Position numbers and translations under genes: made by a program
Shown here: positions 26,705-34,202 of the stretch, piece by piece
Layout of the letters: each line of letters begins with the position of its first letter
Numbering within the stretch: position 1 is the stretch's first letter
The notes under the pieces: generated by a model
Told to the model about the DNA's origin: nothing
Seen by the model: only the letters and a program-made list of their open reading frames with translations
The model's database searches: none
Source of the DNA: Aureispira sp.
GTDB lineage: Bacteria > Bacteroidota > Bacteroidia > Chitinophagales > Saprospiraceae
Direction of reading: 5' to 3'
NCBI GenBank assembly: GCA_024222455.1
Contig: JAAEPD010000577.1
Coordinates: 1-50,491, forward strand
Length of the DNA stretch: 50,491 nucleotides

Positions 26705-28486
26705 ATGAAACTAATATCTCGACTTAGTTTAACCCTAGTGTTATTTTTAATTTTGAACGACTTAGTTTATGGGCAATCTCCAAATGTAGTATTTATTCTA
26801 ATTGATGATCAAGGTTGGAATGGCACTTCTGCCCAAATGGATAGTGCTCGAACAGACTCTAAAAGTGATTATTATCAAACACCACGTTTAGCTCAGCTTG
26901 CCCAAACAGGAATGACTTTTTCCCAAGCTTATGCACCTGGCCCTAAATGTTCTCCATCTAGGAATAGTATTCAAACAGGTCTGACAACAGCCAATAGTAA
27001 GTTTACGAGTACCTCAAGTATTGTAGATTCTACCAAGATATTATTAGAACCTTCTTCTAATATTCATATTGATAATAATAATCTGACTTTTCCAGAACTA
27101 GTTAAACAATCTAATCCTAACTATTATACAGCACATTATGGCAAGTGGCATTTAGGTAGCCAAGGGCCTGCTGCACATGGTTTTGATCGTGGAGATGGAA
27201 ATACTAGCAATAATACTGGTACGCAAGGAGAAGGAGTGCAAGTTGATCCTAAATTGATGTATGCAATTACAGATTCAGCCTTAGCTTTTATCCAAGATGC
27301 TAAAACAGCTAATCGACCATTTTTTGTACAATTATCGCATTATGCCGTGCACAGTCCTAGCGAATTGCAACAAGCTACTTACAATACTATAGCAACTCGC
27401 CCTATTGGAGCTGTTCATAATGACACCTTGTTTGGTGGAATGACAGAGGATGTTGATCATGTGGTAGGCAATTTTTTGGATAGCTTGACTGCTTGGGGCT
27501 TAGATACCAATACTTATGTGGTGTATATGTCTGATAATGGTGCTAGTGCTGGAATTAGTAAAAACACACCATTAAGTAGAGGTAAACTCTTTTTAGATGA
27601 GGGAGGAATACGAGTTCCTTTAATATTTAGAGGGCCAAATATCCCTGTCAATAGTTATAGTGATGTGCCTGTAGTGGGTTATGATTTGTATCCAACTTTT
27701 GTAGAGTTGATGTTAGGAAATACCAGTGCTGTGCCTAGTACAGTGGAAGGTGTGAGTTTGAAAAATGTAGCTCTAGGCACTTCTACTGCTGTAAGTAGAA
27801 ATACTTCTTTAATTTTCCATTCGCCACATTATGACCTTAATTCGAACAAACGACCAGAATCTGCTATACGAAAAGGAGATTACAAATTTATGGTAGACTA
27901 TGAATTGGGAGAGTTTTATTTGTTTAATTTAAAAACAGATTTGGAAGAAAGTAATGATCTAAAGGGCAGTTTGCCACAACTGACAGACTCACTTTGCCTA
28001 GAATTGCGAGATTATTTAAAAATCAGTTCTGCTCAGATGCCTACGCTTAATCCTGCTCATCTCAATAACCCTGGAACTGCTCCAGATGCAGATAATGATG
28101 GCTTGAATGATGAATGGGAGTTTAGAGAATTATTGACGGCTAAGTATAATGGCACAGATGATCCTGATGGGGATGGTTTGGATAATGAGAATGAAGAAAC
28201 CAATGGTACCGATCCTTATGTATTCAATACAAATACCAATCTTAACAAGATAGAGAAAGAAGCTCAGTTTAAGGTTTATCCTAATCCTAGTTCATCTATA
28301 TTGAATATAGAAGGGGAGACTGACTTTGATAAGGTTTTGTTGTATGATTATACTGGACAGGTTTTGATAAAGAAGACTAGAAAATCTAGTTTGAATGTGA
28401 GTCGATTGCCATCAGGTTTATACTTCTTAGTGTTGACTAAAAATGGGCAAGCTATATTTTCAGAAGAGGTTCGTATAAATCCTTAA
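26705..28486 (+). CDS. T9SS-exported sulfatase, cysteine type
   Basis: 593 residues. The signal peptide (1-23) ends VYGQ. The catalytic domain has NVVFILIDDQGW (metal-binding Asp pair), CSPSR with Cys82 as the formylglycine precursor, GKWHLG (about 146) and SDNGA (about 276). A short acidic Asp-rich calcium-binding segment with thrombospondin-3-like repeats (DADNDGLNDEW, DPDGDGLDNE; about 460-505) leads to the T9SS sorting domain (VYPNPSSSILNIEGE to the end). The enzyme therefore passes the inner membrane by Sec and the outer membrane by T9SS. The next gene, 3 bp away, is its likely activating enzyme. Substrate specificity cannot be read from the sequence. Confidence 0.9.
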   Translation: MKLISRLSLTLVLFLILNDLVYGQSPNVVFILIDDQGWNGTSAQMDSARTDSKSDYYQTPRLAQLAQTGMTFSQAYAPGPKCSPSRNSIQTGLTTANSKFTSTSSIVDSTKILLEPSSNIHIDNNNLTFPELVKQSNPNYYTAHYGKWHLGSQGPAAHGFDRGDGNTSNNTGTQGEGVQVDPKLMYAITDSALAFIQDAKTANRPFFVQLSHYAVHSPSELQQATYNTIATRPIGAVHNDTLFGGMTEDVDHVVGNFLDSLTAWGLDTNTYVVYMSDNGASAGISKNTPLSRGKLFLDEGGIRVPLIFRGPNIPVNSYSDVPVVGYDLYPTFVELMLGNTSAVPSTVEGVSLKNVALGTSTAVSRNTSLIFHSPHYDLNSNKRPESAIRKGDYKFMVDYELGEFYLFNLKTDLEESNDLKGSLPQLTDSLCLELRDYLKISSAQMPTLNPAHLNNPGTAPDADNDGLNDEWEFRELLTAKYNGTDDPDGDGLDNENEETNGTDPYVFNTNTNLNKIEKEAQFKVYPNPSSSILNIEGETDFDKVLLYDYTGQVLIKKTRKSSLNVSRLPSGLYFLVLTKNGQAIFSEEVRINP

Positions 28487-28489
28487 TAA

Positions 28490-29263
28490 TTGGAGTTTAG
28501 AGTATATATTATAATAATCATTTGGAGTTTTAGCCTTACTAATCTGGTTGCTCAAAAAGTGCCTAAAGGAATGGTTTTAGTGCCCAAGGGAGCTATACCT
28601 GCTTTCTATATGGATGAGACACCTGTTACGGTCAAGCAGTTTAGGGAATTTGTAAAAGCAACAGCTTACCAAACAGAAGCAGAGCAGTTGGGAGATGGCT
28701 CTGTTTATAATTTTAGACAAAAGGAGTGGGAGCTTAAAAAAGGTGCTTATTGGGAATATCCCTTTGGGACTGACCAAGCAAAAGCTAATGCCAAACATCC
28801 TGTCACACAAATATCTTGGAATGATGCTCAAGCTTACTGCAAATGGGCTAAAAAACGCTTGCCTTCTGCCAAAGAATGGGAATATGCTGCTCGAAATGCT
28901 CAAAATAACCAGTTTTTGTACCCTTGGGGGAATGAGTTGATAGTGGAGGGTAAATATAAGGCTAACTGTTGGCAAGGGAGTTTTCCTGATATGAACTTAA
29001 TGAAGGATGGTTTCCGGTTTACCTCGCCAGTGGGCCACTATGGAAAATCTTCATTGGGTTTAGCTGACTTGTCTGGCAATGTTTGGGAGTGGCTTAATGA
29101 TGAAGTTATGAAAGATGGGCAAATAGAAAAAGTACAAAAGGGTGGTTCTTTTATGTGCGAAAAAACAGTTTGTCATGGTTACCAAATTTCTGCACAAACA
29201 AGTGCTTCTGCAAATTCCGCTTTATTTCATGTAGGGTTTAGATGTGTGAAGGATCTAGAATAG
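28490..29263 (+). CDS. Formylglycine-generating enzyme (SUMF1 family) with signal peptide
   Basis: 257 residues. The family oxidises the Cys of CxPxR in sulfatases to formylglycine. The fold is visible from MVLVPKGAIPAFYMDETPVT through WNDAQAYCKWAKKRLPSAKEWEYAARN and LGLADLSGNVWEW to GFRC. The copper-binding, redox-active Cys pair is present: GGSFMCEKTVC has Cys223 and Cys228, matching Cys336 and Cys341 of human FGE. Many SUMF1-domain proteins (such as GldJ and GldK) lack this pair, so this looks like a true FGE. The start is TTG at 28490: two in-frame stops lie just upstream, and the next start would lose the signal sequence (VYIIIIIWSFSLTNLVAQ). It lies 3 bp after the sulfatase, so the two form an operon. 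Confidence 0.88.
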   Translation: MEFRVYIIIIIWSFSLTNLVAQKVPKGMVLVPKGAIPAFYMDETPVTVKQFREFVKATAYQTEAEQLGDGSVYNFRQKEWELKKGAYWEYPFGTDQAKANAKHPVTQISWNDAQAYCKWAKKRLPSAKEWEYAARNAQNNQFLYPWGNELIVEGKYKANCWQGSFPDMNLMKDGFRFTSPVGHYGKSSLGLADLSGNVWEWLNDEVMKDGQIEKVQKGGSFMCEKTVCHGYQISAQTSASANSALFHVGFRCVKDLE

Positions 29264-29264
29264 T

Positions 29265-29981
29265 TTATTTAAACAGCTTATCAACTACCTCCTTTTTGTA
29301 AGTTTTGCCCACAGGTAACTCTAAAGGTTCTTGCAAGACTAATTTACCACTTTGATAACCCTTTACTTGGTTAAGCGCAACAATATAAGAGCGATGAATA
29401 CGCATAAAATGTTCTTTAGGAAGTTGGTCGGCTACTTTTTTTAGGGCATTAAGTTCCATTATTTTTCCTTGAGTGGTATGGTAGCGGACATATTCCTTTA
29501 GAGATTCTATATAGATAATATCCTTTAGTAGGATTTTAATGTGTTTATGCTCTGAATGGATCATCAAAAAATCTTCTTCAAAATGATCTTGTTGGTCAAA
29601 TGCATTAGCCTTGCTTTGGATAGCTAGTTGTCCTATGGCTTTACTTACAGCTTTTTCAAAACGTTCAAAGCTTATTGGTTTTAGCAAGTAATCAATTACA
29701 TCTAACTCATAACTTTCTAGAGCATAATTAGCATAAGCTGTAGTGAAAATAACAGTAGGTGGATTTTCCAATTGCTTCAAAAAATCGATTCCTGACAATC
29801 TAGGCATTTGAATATCTAAGAAGATAAGATGAATGTCTGTTTTGTTTAGCCATTCTTGAGCTTCCTTTGCCGATTTGCACTTATGCACCAATTCTAATGC
29901 TTCTATGCGCTTAGTATAGCTTTCTAGCATATCTCGACCCAATTGCTCATCATCTACTATTAAACACTTTATTTTAGGCAT
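29265..29981 (-). CDS. LytTR-type response regulator
   Basis: 238 residues. The receiver domain (1-120) has the acidic pocket Asp10-Asp11, the phospho-acceptor Asp56 in LIFLDIQMP, and Lys in LLKPIS (about 101). The C-terminal LytTR DNA-binding domain (about 140-236) contains IIYIESLKEYVRYHT and MRIHRSYIVALNQV. It overlaps the kinase gene by 8 bp, which means translational coupling and a cognate pair. LytTR regulators bind paired direct repeats upstream of their targets; I could not identify such sites here. The stop lies one base from the convergent FGE gene, so transcripts from the two operons must meet. Confidence 0.93.
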   Translation of the reverse strand: MPKIKCLIVDDEQLGRDMLESYTKRIEALELVHKCKSAKEAQEWLNKTDIHLIFLDIQMPRLSGIDFLKQLENPPTVIFTTAYANYALESYELDVIDYLLKPISFERFEKAVSKAIGQLAIQSKANAFDQQDHFEEDFLMIHSEHKHIKILLKDIIYIESLKEYVRYHTTQGKIMELNALKKVADQLPKEHFMRIHRSYIVALNQVKGYQSGKLVLQEPLELPVGKTYKKEVVDKLFK

Positions 29982-31074
29982 AGTGGAAGTTGATTTGGAG
30001 TTCTACAGAATAAGTATTGTTGTTGGTTTGTATATTTAGGTGGTATTGATCTGGGTAGAGGAGTTCTAAGCGCCTTTGTATGTTGGCCGCACCAATCCCC
30101 ATATATTGATCTTGTGCATCTACGGTATCACCTCCTTCTGGAGGGATGTTATTTTGGGTTTGGAATAAGAGTTTTTCAGCTGTAGCTTCTAATTTAATGT
30201 TAATCCATCTGTTTTCTACATCTTCTGTATAACTGTGCTTAAAACAGTTTTCTATAAAAGGGATTAAGAGCATTGGGCCTATTTCTAAATTTCTAGCATT
30301 ATCTACATCTATTTCAAGTGTTATATTCTTAAAATCCAAGTCTCGTTGTTGTTGAAAGAATACATAGTTTTGGAGATATTCTATTTCTTTCGATAAAGAG
30401 ACCTTTTCTTCCTTACACTCATAAGTAACGTAGCGCAACATATCAGATAACTTTAGTACAAAATCACCAGCTTCTTGTGGGCGAAGTTGCACAATAGCGT
30501 ATAGATTATTCATGGCATTAAAAAGGAAATGAGGGTTGATTTGAGCTCTTAGGAACTTGAGCTCATTTTGGAGGCTTTCCTTCTGTAAGGCAGCTTCTTT
30601 TCGTTCTCTATACAAAAACTCGAAAGCTAAAGCATATAAAGAGCTTGCAAATAGCATCAAAGTGACTACTGAGGCTGTAAAGAGAATAGGTAAGTGTTTA
30701 AAATTAGTACTTTCTGCTAGTACTGTCCCATCTGTTTTATAAAAACCAAAATTTAAAATAATTTGTGTTTCAGACCAATGATTTATGTAGAATAAAAAGC
30801 CATATACAATAGTTCCTGCCAATACAATGATAGGAAAATAGATTAATAAAGGGGAAAGGGATAGTTTTTTAGCTCTATTGAATCGAAAAAGCTTAGGAAC
30901 AATTACGAATATATTTAAATAAGCGAGTCCCATGACAAACAAAAAAGGAGGTAATGTGCGTATGAGCCCCATAGCCCATCCAAATACACTGGCATTGGCA
31001 TAAAACGGGATGCTAGCAAATACTAGCCAAAAAATAAGGTGACCTAAAATAGAGTATTTAGCCTTTGATTTCAC
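29974..31074 (-). CDS. LytS-type sensor histidine kinase
   Basis: 366 residues. Four N-terminal membrane segments (about 10-30, 38-60, 76-98 and 128-152) are followed by a short coiled coil and the His_kinase family domain (pfam06580 type): LRAQINPHFLFNAMNN with His182 as the phospho-acceptor. An HATPase_c domain has IPFIENCFKH as N-box and GIGAANIQRRLELLYP as G-box region. No separate periplasmic sensor domain is seen, so sensing is probably within the membrane. The start is GTG (31072-31074). It is coupled to the LytTR regulator. Confidence 0.92.
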   Translation of the reverse strand: MKSKAKYSILGHLIFWLVFASIPFYANASVFGWAMGLIRTLPPFLFVMGLAYLNIFVIVPKLFRFNRAKKLSLSPLLIYFPIIVLAGTIVYGFLFYINHWSETQIILNFGFYKTDGTVLAESTNFKHLPILFTASVVTLMLFASSLYALAFEFLYRERKEAALQKESLQNELKFLRAQINPHFLFNAMNNLYAIVQLRPQEAGDFVLKLSDMLRYVTYECKEEKVSLSKEIEYLQNYVFFQQQRDLDFKNITLEIDVDNARNLEIGPMLLIPFIENCFKHSYTEDVENRWINIKLEATAEKLLFQTQNNIPPEGGDTVDAQDQYMGIGAANIQRRLELLYPDQYHLNIQTNNNTYSVELQINFHYA

Positions 31075-31181
31075 TATAGTTCGTTAAATTTTCGAAAGCG
31101 ATTGATAATTAACTCTGATCTTTAATCTTTAAAATTGAGAGCGTTAATATTTTTTGATTATCAGTAGCTAAGAAGTAATGC

Positions 31182-31211
31182 TTTTTAAAATTTTAGCTAA
31201 AATTTTAAAAA
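31182..31211. repeat. Perfect 30-bp AT-rich palindrome
   Basis: TTTTTAAAATTTTAG is followed immediately by its own complement, centred on AGCT. It lies between the tRNA terminator and the LytS-type kinase gene, about 110 bp upstream of that gene. It could be a protein-binding site or a fold-back structure. It has no GC-rich stem and so is not a standard terminator. Confidence 0.6.
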
Positions 31212-31254
31212 TAGCGGACTATTAATTTCATAGAGAGTAAATTAATCAAACTTA

Positions 31255-31297
31255 TATAAAAAACAAAAAGGCTAGATCATTATATGATCTAGCCTTT
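31255..31297 (-). terminator. Intrinsic terminator of the tRNA-Glu operon
   Basis: A perfect 14-bp stem, AAAGGCTAGATCAT (31267-31280) with ATGATCTAGCCTTT (31284-31297), and a 3-nt loop TAT. Read on the minus strand it is followed by a T-rich tract (TTGTTTTTTTATATAAG). It lies 9 bp beyond the last tRNA. Confidence 0.9.
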
Positions 31298-31305
31298 GAT
31301 ACTAG

Positions 31306-31377
31306 TAGCCCGTAGGGGAATCGAACCCCTCTTACCAGGATGAAAACCTGGCGTCCTAGCCGATAGACGAACGGGCC
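31306..31377 (-). tRNA. tRNA-Glu (anticodon TTC), copy 3 of the transcript
   Basis: A 72-nt cloverleaf on the minus strand. The 5' acceptor strand GGCCCGT pairs with ACGGGCT (G-U at the first pair) and the discriminator base is A. The anticodon arm is CCAGG-TTTTCAT-CCTGG with anticodon TTC. The T arm is AGGGG-TTCGATT-CCCCT. No CCA is encoded. It is identical to the other two copies and is the last one before the terminator. Confidence 0.96.
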
Positions 31378-31418
31378 ATAACAGTTATTGAAAAAGAGCA
31401 TGTCAAATCTTTTTTTGG

Positions 31419-31490
31419 TAGCCCGTAGGGGAATCGAACCCCTCTTACCAGGATGAAAACCTGGCGTCCTAGCCGATAGACGAACGGGCC
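31419..31490 (-). tRNA. tRNA-Glu (anticodon TTC), copy 2 of the transcript
   Basis: Identical over all 72 nt to the copies at 31306 and 31560. It is separated from the distal copy by 41 bp and from the proximal one by 69 bp. The bases just past its 3' end (on the plus strand ATGTCAAATC plus a T run and GG) are repeated at the same place beside the proximal copy, which points to tandem duplication. Confidence 0.96.
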
Positions 31491-31512
31491 TCAATAACTA
31501 TTACTGTAATTC

Positions 31513-31532
31513 ATGCGTTTCGCTCAACGCAT
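31513..31532. repeat. Small hairpin in the tRNA spacer
   Basis: ATGCGTT (31513-31519) pairs with AACGCAT (31526-31532) around loop TCGCTC, between the first and second transcribed tRNA-Glu. It may be a processing signal for the polycistronic tRNA precursor. There is no T tract, so it is not an obvious terminator. Confidence 0.45.
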
Positions 31533-31559
31533 AAGAGTAAGTATGTCAAATCTTTTTGG

Positions 31560-31631
31560 TAGCCCGTAGGGGAATCGAACCCCTCTTACCAGGATGAAAA
31601 CCTGGCGTCCTAGCCGATAGACGAACGGGCC
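31560..31631 (-). tRNA. tRNA-Glu (anticodon TTC), copy 1 of the transcript
   Basis: The promoter-proximal copy, same 72-nt sequence and structure as the other two. The predicted transcription start is about 25 nt upstream, giving a short 5' leader for RNase P to remove. Confidence 0.96.
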
Positions 31632-31662
31632 AAAGTGCATTACCTTTTGTAATGAAGCGGTG

Positions 31663-31693
31663 CAAATATAGAACACTTTTTATTTTTTTCCAA
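31663..31693 (-). promoter_or_regulatory. Bacteroidota-type promoter of the tRNA-Glu operon
   Basis: On the minus strand TTGG (31690-31693) and TATATTTG (31663-31670) are spaced by 19 bp and match the TTTG/TAnnTTTG consensus exactly in the -7 box. The first tRNA begins 32 nt after the -7 box. The spacer is A-rich. Confidence 0.8.
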
Positions 31694-31947
31694 GCCTCTC
31701 GAAAAAAAAATGCGTTTTTATTTGAAAGGAACAATTGCCAAACACAATCGTACAGAGCTAAGTTCCTTAAAAAGGAATCTTTTGAATTTTATGAAAGATT
31801 ATTTTTGATAGACTATACTACTATGATAGTCTTAGTTTTAACTAATTATTCTATGGTTGAAAAGGAGCTTTACTTGCATTAGGATAAAAAATATACTACT
31901 AAAAAGAGGCTATAAAGTTTTTAGAAAAAAAAGTAATAATTTTTTTT
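31694..31947. other. Intergenic region between tRNA promoter and orphan kinase
   Basis: About 250 bp of AT-rich DNA downstream of the orphan histidine kinase. I see no convincing gene, repeat or strong terminator. The short frames here have no coding signature. Confidence 0.5.
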
Positions 31948-32982
31948 CTAAAGCTCTATTGATAAAGAAACCTCAAAGGACTCTGGAAGGTTTTTGGTAT
32001 TTAACTCATATTTTTTGGGGCTACGGAGTTCTAAACGTTGCTTTATATTTTCAAGGCCAACACCCCCCATTTTATCTTTTTGTTGGTGTAGATCATTTTT
32101 AGAATTTAGTGTTTTGAACACCAATTTTTGATCTTTTACATGGATTGATATATGAGCAAAAGCCTTTTCGTTTAAATCAAAATCGCAATGTTTGAAGCAG
32201 TTTTCTACAATTGGGATCAGAATCATAGGCTCTATATAGCTGTTGGATATATCACCCGTGCTCTCCAATATTATGTTTAAAGGTGTTTCGCTACGCATTT
32301 GAAATAACTCTATGAACTTCTGAATATGTAGAATTTCTTGTTCTAAAATAACTTGTTTGGCTTGCCCTTCATAGATGACATAACGAAGTAATTCGGAGAG
32401 CTTCAATATCATTTCTGGTGCTACATCTGACTTCATTACAGCCAATGAGTAGATATTGTTGAGGGTGTTGAATAAGAAATGAGGGTTTATTTGTGCTTTC
32501 AGGAATTGTACTTGAGCCTCTTGGTAGCGATTTTGCAAAGCCATCTGATTTTGCATTTCTACAGCCCTGTTCTGCAATATTTGGTACAAGGTGCTAACTA
32601 CAATAACCCCAAAGGAAGAGGTATATGCAAAAATACGCAATCGAGTATTTTCGGGGAGTTTTAAATTATAAAAATCTCCAGGTACAATTAGATTAAAGGC
32701 AACTCTAAGTTCTGTTAGTGTGAGTATAGACAGGATAACAACTATAAAATAGAGTAGATAGTGTTGCTTGTTAAAAAGAAGTTTGACCAATAAAATATTA
32801 AGATAGAATAATGCGGAAAGTACAGCAACATTTACAGCACTTCTATACATAGCCCATTGCAAGCTGAGTATATTGTTGATGATAATAACAAAAATAAGCC
32901 AGGCTACCACCCAAAAAGATAGATGGAGACCTATAATCAACCATTTGTTTTCATCTAACTTGTTTTTAGTCATTAGATTCAT
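31948..32982 (-). CDS. LytS-type sensor histidine kinase, orphan
   Basis: 344 residues from the ATG at 32982; an in-frame ATG at 33039 would add 19 residues not typical of the family. Four membrane segments (about 15-38, 48-70, 76-97 and 116-136) are followed by a coiled coil and the kinase core: LKAQINPHFLFNTLNN with His168. The HATPase_c domain has IPIVENCFKH and GVGLENIKQRLELRSP. It is a paralogue of the kinase at 29974-31074, in the same orientation, but has no response regulator beside it. It may signal through the LytTR protein 2 kb away or through a partner elsewhere. Confidence 0.88.
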   Translation of the reverse strand: MNLMTKNKLDENKWLIIGLHLSFWVVAWLIFVIIINNILSLQWAMYRSAVNVAVLSALFYLNILLVKLLFNKQHYLLYFIVVILSILTLTELRVAFNLIVPGDFYNLKLPENTRLRIFAYTSSFGVIVVSTLYQILQNRAVEMQNQMALQNRYQEAQVQFLKAQINPHFLFNTLNNIYSLAVMKSDVAPEMILKLSELLRYVIYEGQAKQVILEQEILHIQKFIELFQMRSETPLNIILESTGDISNSYIEPMILIPIVENCFKHCDFDLNEKAFAHISIHVKDQKLVFKTLNSKNDLHQQKDKMGGVGLENIKQRLELRSPKKYELNTKNLPESFEVSLSIEL

Positions 32983-33092
32983 ACTACTTTGTTTTGAACT
33001 ATAATAGTAGGATTTTAGCGAAAAAACAAAAGAAATCAATCAATGGTCATCGTTATTCTATCAAAGGTAATTTGTGCTAAACAAAGTAGAGC

Positions 33093-34193
33093 TTAATTGC
33101 CAACTTGGCGCCAAAGTTCTAGCTGGAAATCATCAATGTATAGGTCTTTTCCATTAGATTTGGCTGGTCTCCACAAGTAGGCAGACAAATTTTGAGAAGG
33201 TTTTGCTGTGCTTGGTATTTGAACCCAATGAGTGATTTCTGTCCATGTCCTATTGTTTTGGAGTTGAGGCTCTACAGGAATCGAATGCCATACCTTATCT
33301 TCTTCTGTGGCTCCATCAATACTAAGTGTCAAGTAGGTATTGCTGTTGGTGCCAAAATAATCTGAAGACATATAGGATTTTACTATGAGTTTTAGGTAGT
33401 CACCAGCTTGCACATTTAAGTCTCCTAAGGTGCTTTTTAGGGCAGGACTGTATTGTTGATCTATAGATACTTGGTAGATATGATTTTTCTCATTTGTAGG
33501 GTCTACTATGGTATAGGGGACATTAGTGTCTTCAAAGGTGTTTTTGTGTATGTCTGCTACTTTTTGGTAGCTATCAGGAGCATGGACTTTAGGCGTTGCC
33601 GAATCAGCTTTTTGCCAAAGCTCTACCTTAAAATCATCAAGATAGAAAGGTTCTCCTTTATTGTTCCAAGCATAGATGTTTATAAGATCATTAGGTTGTA
33701 AATCTTCAATAACTCTATAGTAATTAAACTCTTGCCATTCACCTAATATGTTAATATCTTTATCATTTACCTCTTTAGTAATGTCTAGACTTTCCCAAAT
33801 GATGTTTTGTCCTCCTCGTTCTTGACTGAGGACTATCAAACCAACTTCATCTAAATTATTGAACATAGCTTCCTTAAACATCCAAATAGATATTCTAAGT
33901 TCATCATTGGGCTTCATTCCTGCTTCTTTAGCAGTTACTTTGCATCCAGGACTATATTTTACAGCAGTAGTTAATTTCAGGGATTTTTTGCCAGAATGAG
34001 AAATTCCTTGAATGTGGTTAGGAGCGTTGCTCTCACAGCTGTTATGATATAACAATTGTTTGAAAGTATATCCCTCTGCAGCTGTTATATTAGGTGTAAC
34101 CGCTTCTTCAGTTGTACCTCCTTGATGACACCCTACAAATAATAAACTTAGGCTAACAAAGATAACAACTTGAAAATATTGCAAATTGGTCAT
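33093..34193 (-). CDS. Lipoprotein with two carbohydrate-binding-like beta-sandwich domains
   Basis: 366 residues. Lipoprotein signal peptide with the modified Cys at about 22 (LLFVGCHQGG), so it is attached to the outer or inner membrane. Two domains follow (about 43-195 and 205-364). Each ends in the same signature, FYLDDFKVELWQK and LYIDDFQLELWRQ, as in galactose-binding-like jelly-roll domains. Each shows an early Ser/Glu-rich strand and a central EW-x-FNYY or TWTEITHW strand. The preceding membrane-protein gene carries a related domain at its C-terminus (IKIDDLLIKH). The two genes are 9 bp apart and so form an operon. No catalytic residues are seen; a role in binding glycans or assembling surface sugars is an inference. 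Confidence 0.78.
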   Translation of the reverse strand: MTNLQYFQVVIFVSLSLLFVGCHQGGTTEEAVTPNITAAEGYTFKQLLYHNSCESNAPNHIQGISHSGKKSLKLTTAVKYSPGCKVTAKEAGMKPNDELRISIWMFKEAMFNNLDEVGLIVLSQERGGQNIIWESLDITKEVNDKDINILGEWQEFNYYRVIEDLQPNDLINIYAWNNKGEPFYLDDFKVELWQKADSATPKVHAPDSYQKVADIHKNTFEDTNVPYTIVDPTNEKNHIYQVSIDQQYSPALKSTLGDLNVQAGDYLKLIVKSYMSSDYFGTNSNTYLTLSIDGATEEDKVWHSIPVEPQLQNNRTWTEITHWVQIPSTAKPSQNLSAYLWRPAKSNGKDLYIDDFQLELWRQVGN

Positions 34194-34202
34194 TGTTTTA
34201 GG

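Noticed and set aside
31306-31631. Three spaced repeats of about 72 bp that look like a repeat array, with short ORFs reading through them
   Set aside because: Each repeat folds as a complete tRNA-Glu; they are not CRISPR repeats, and the ORFs are only readings of tRNA sequence.
31252-31740. tRNA array as attachment site of an integrated island
   Set aside because: No integrase gene and no displaced partial copy of the tRNA 3' end is found in the window.
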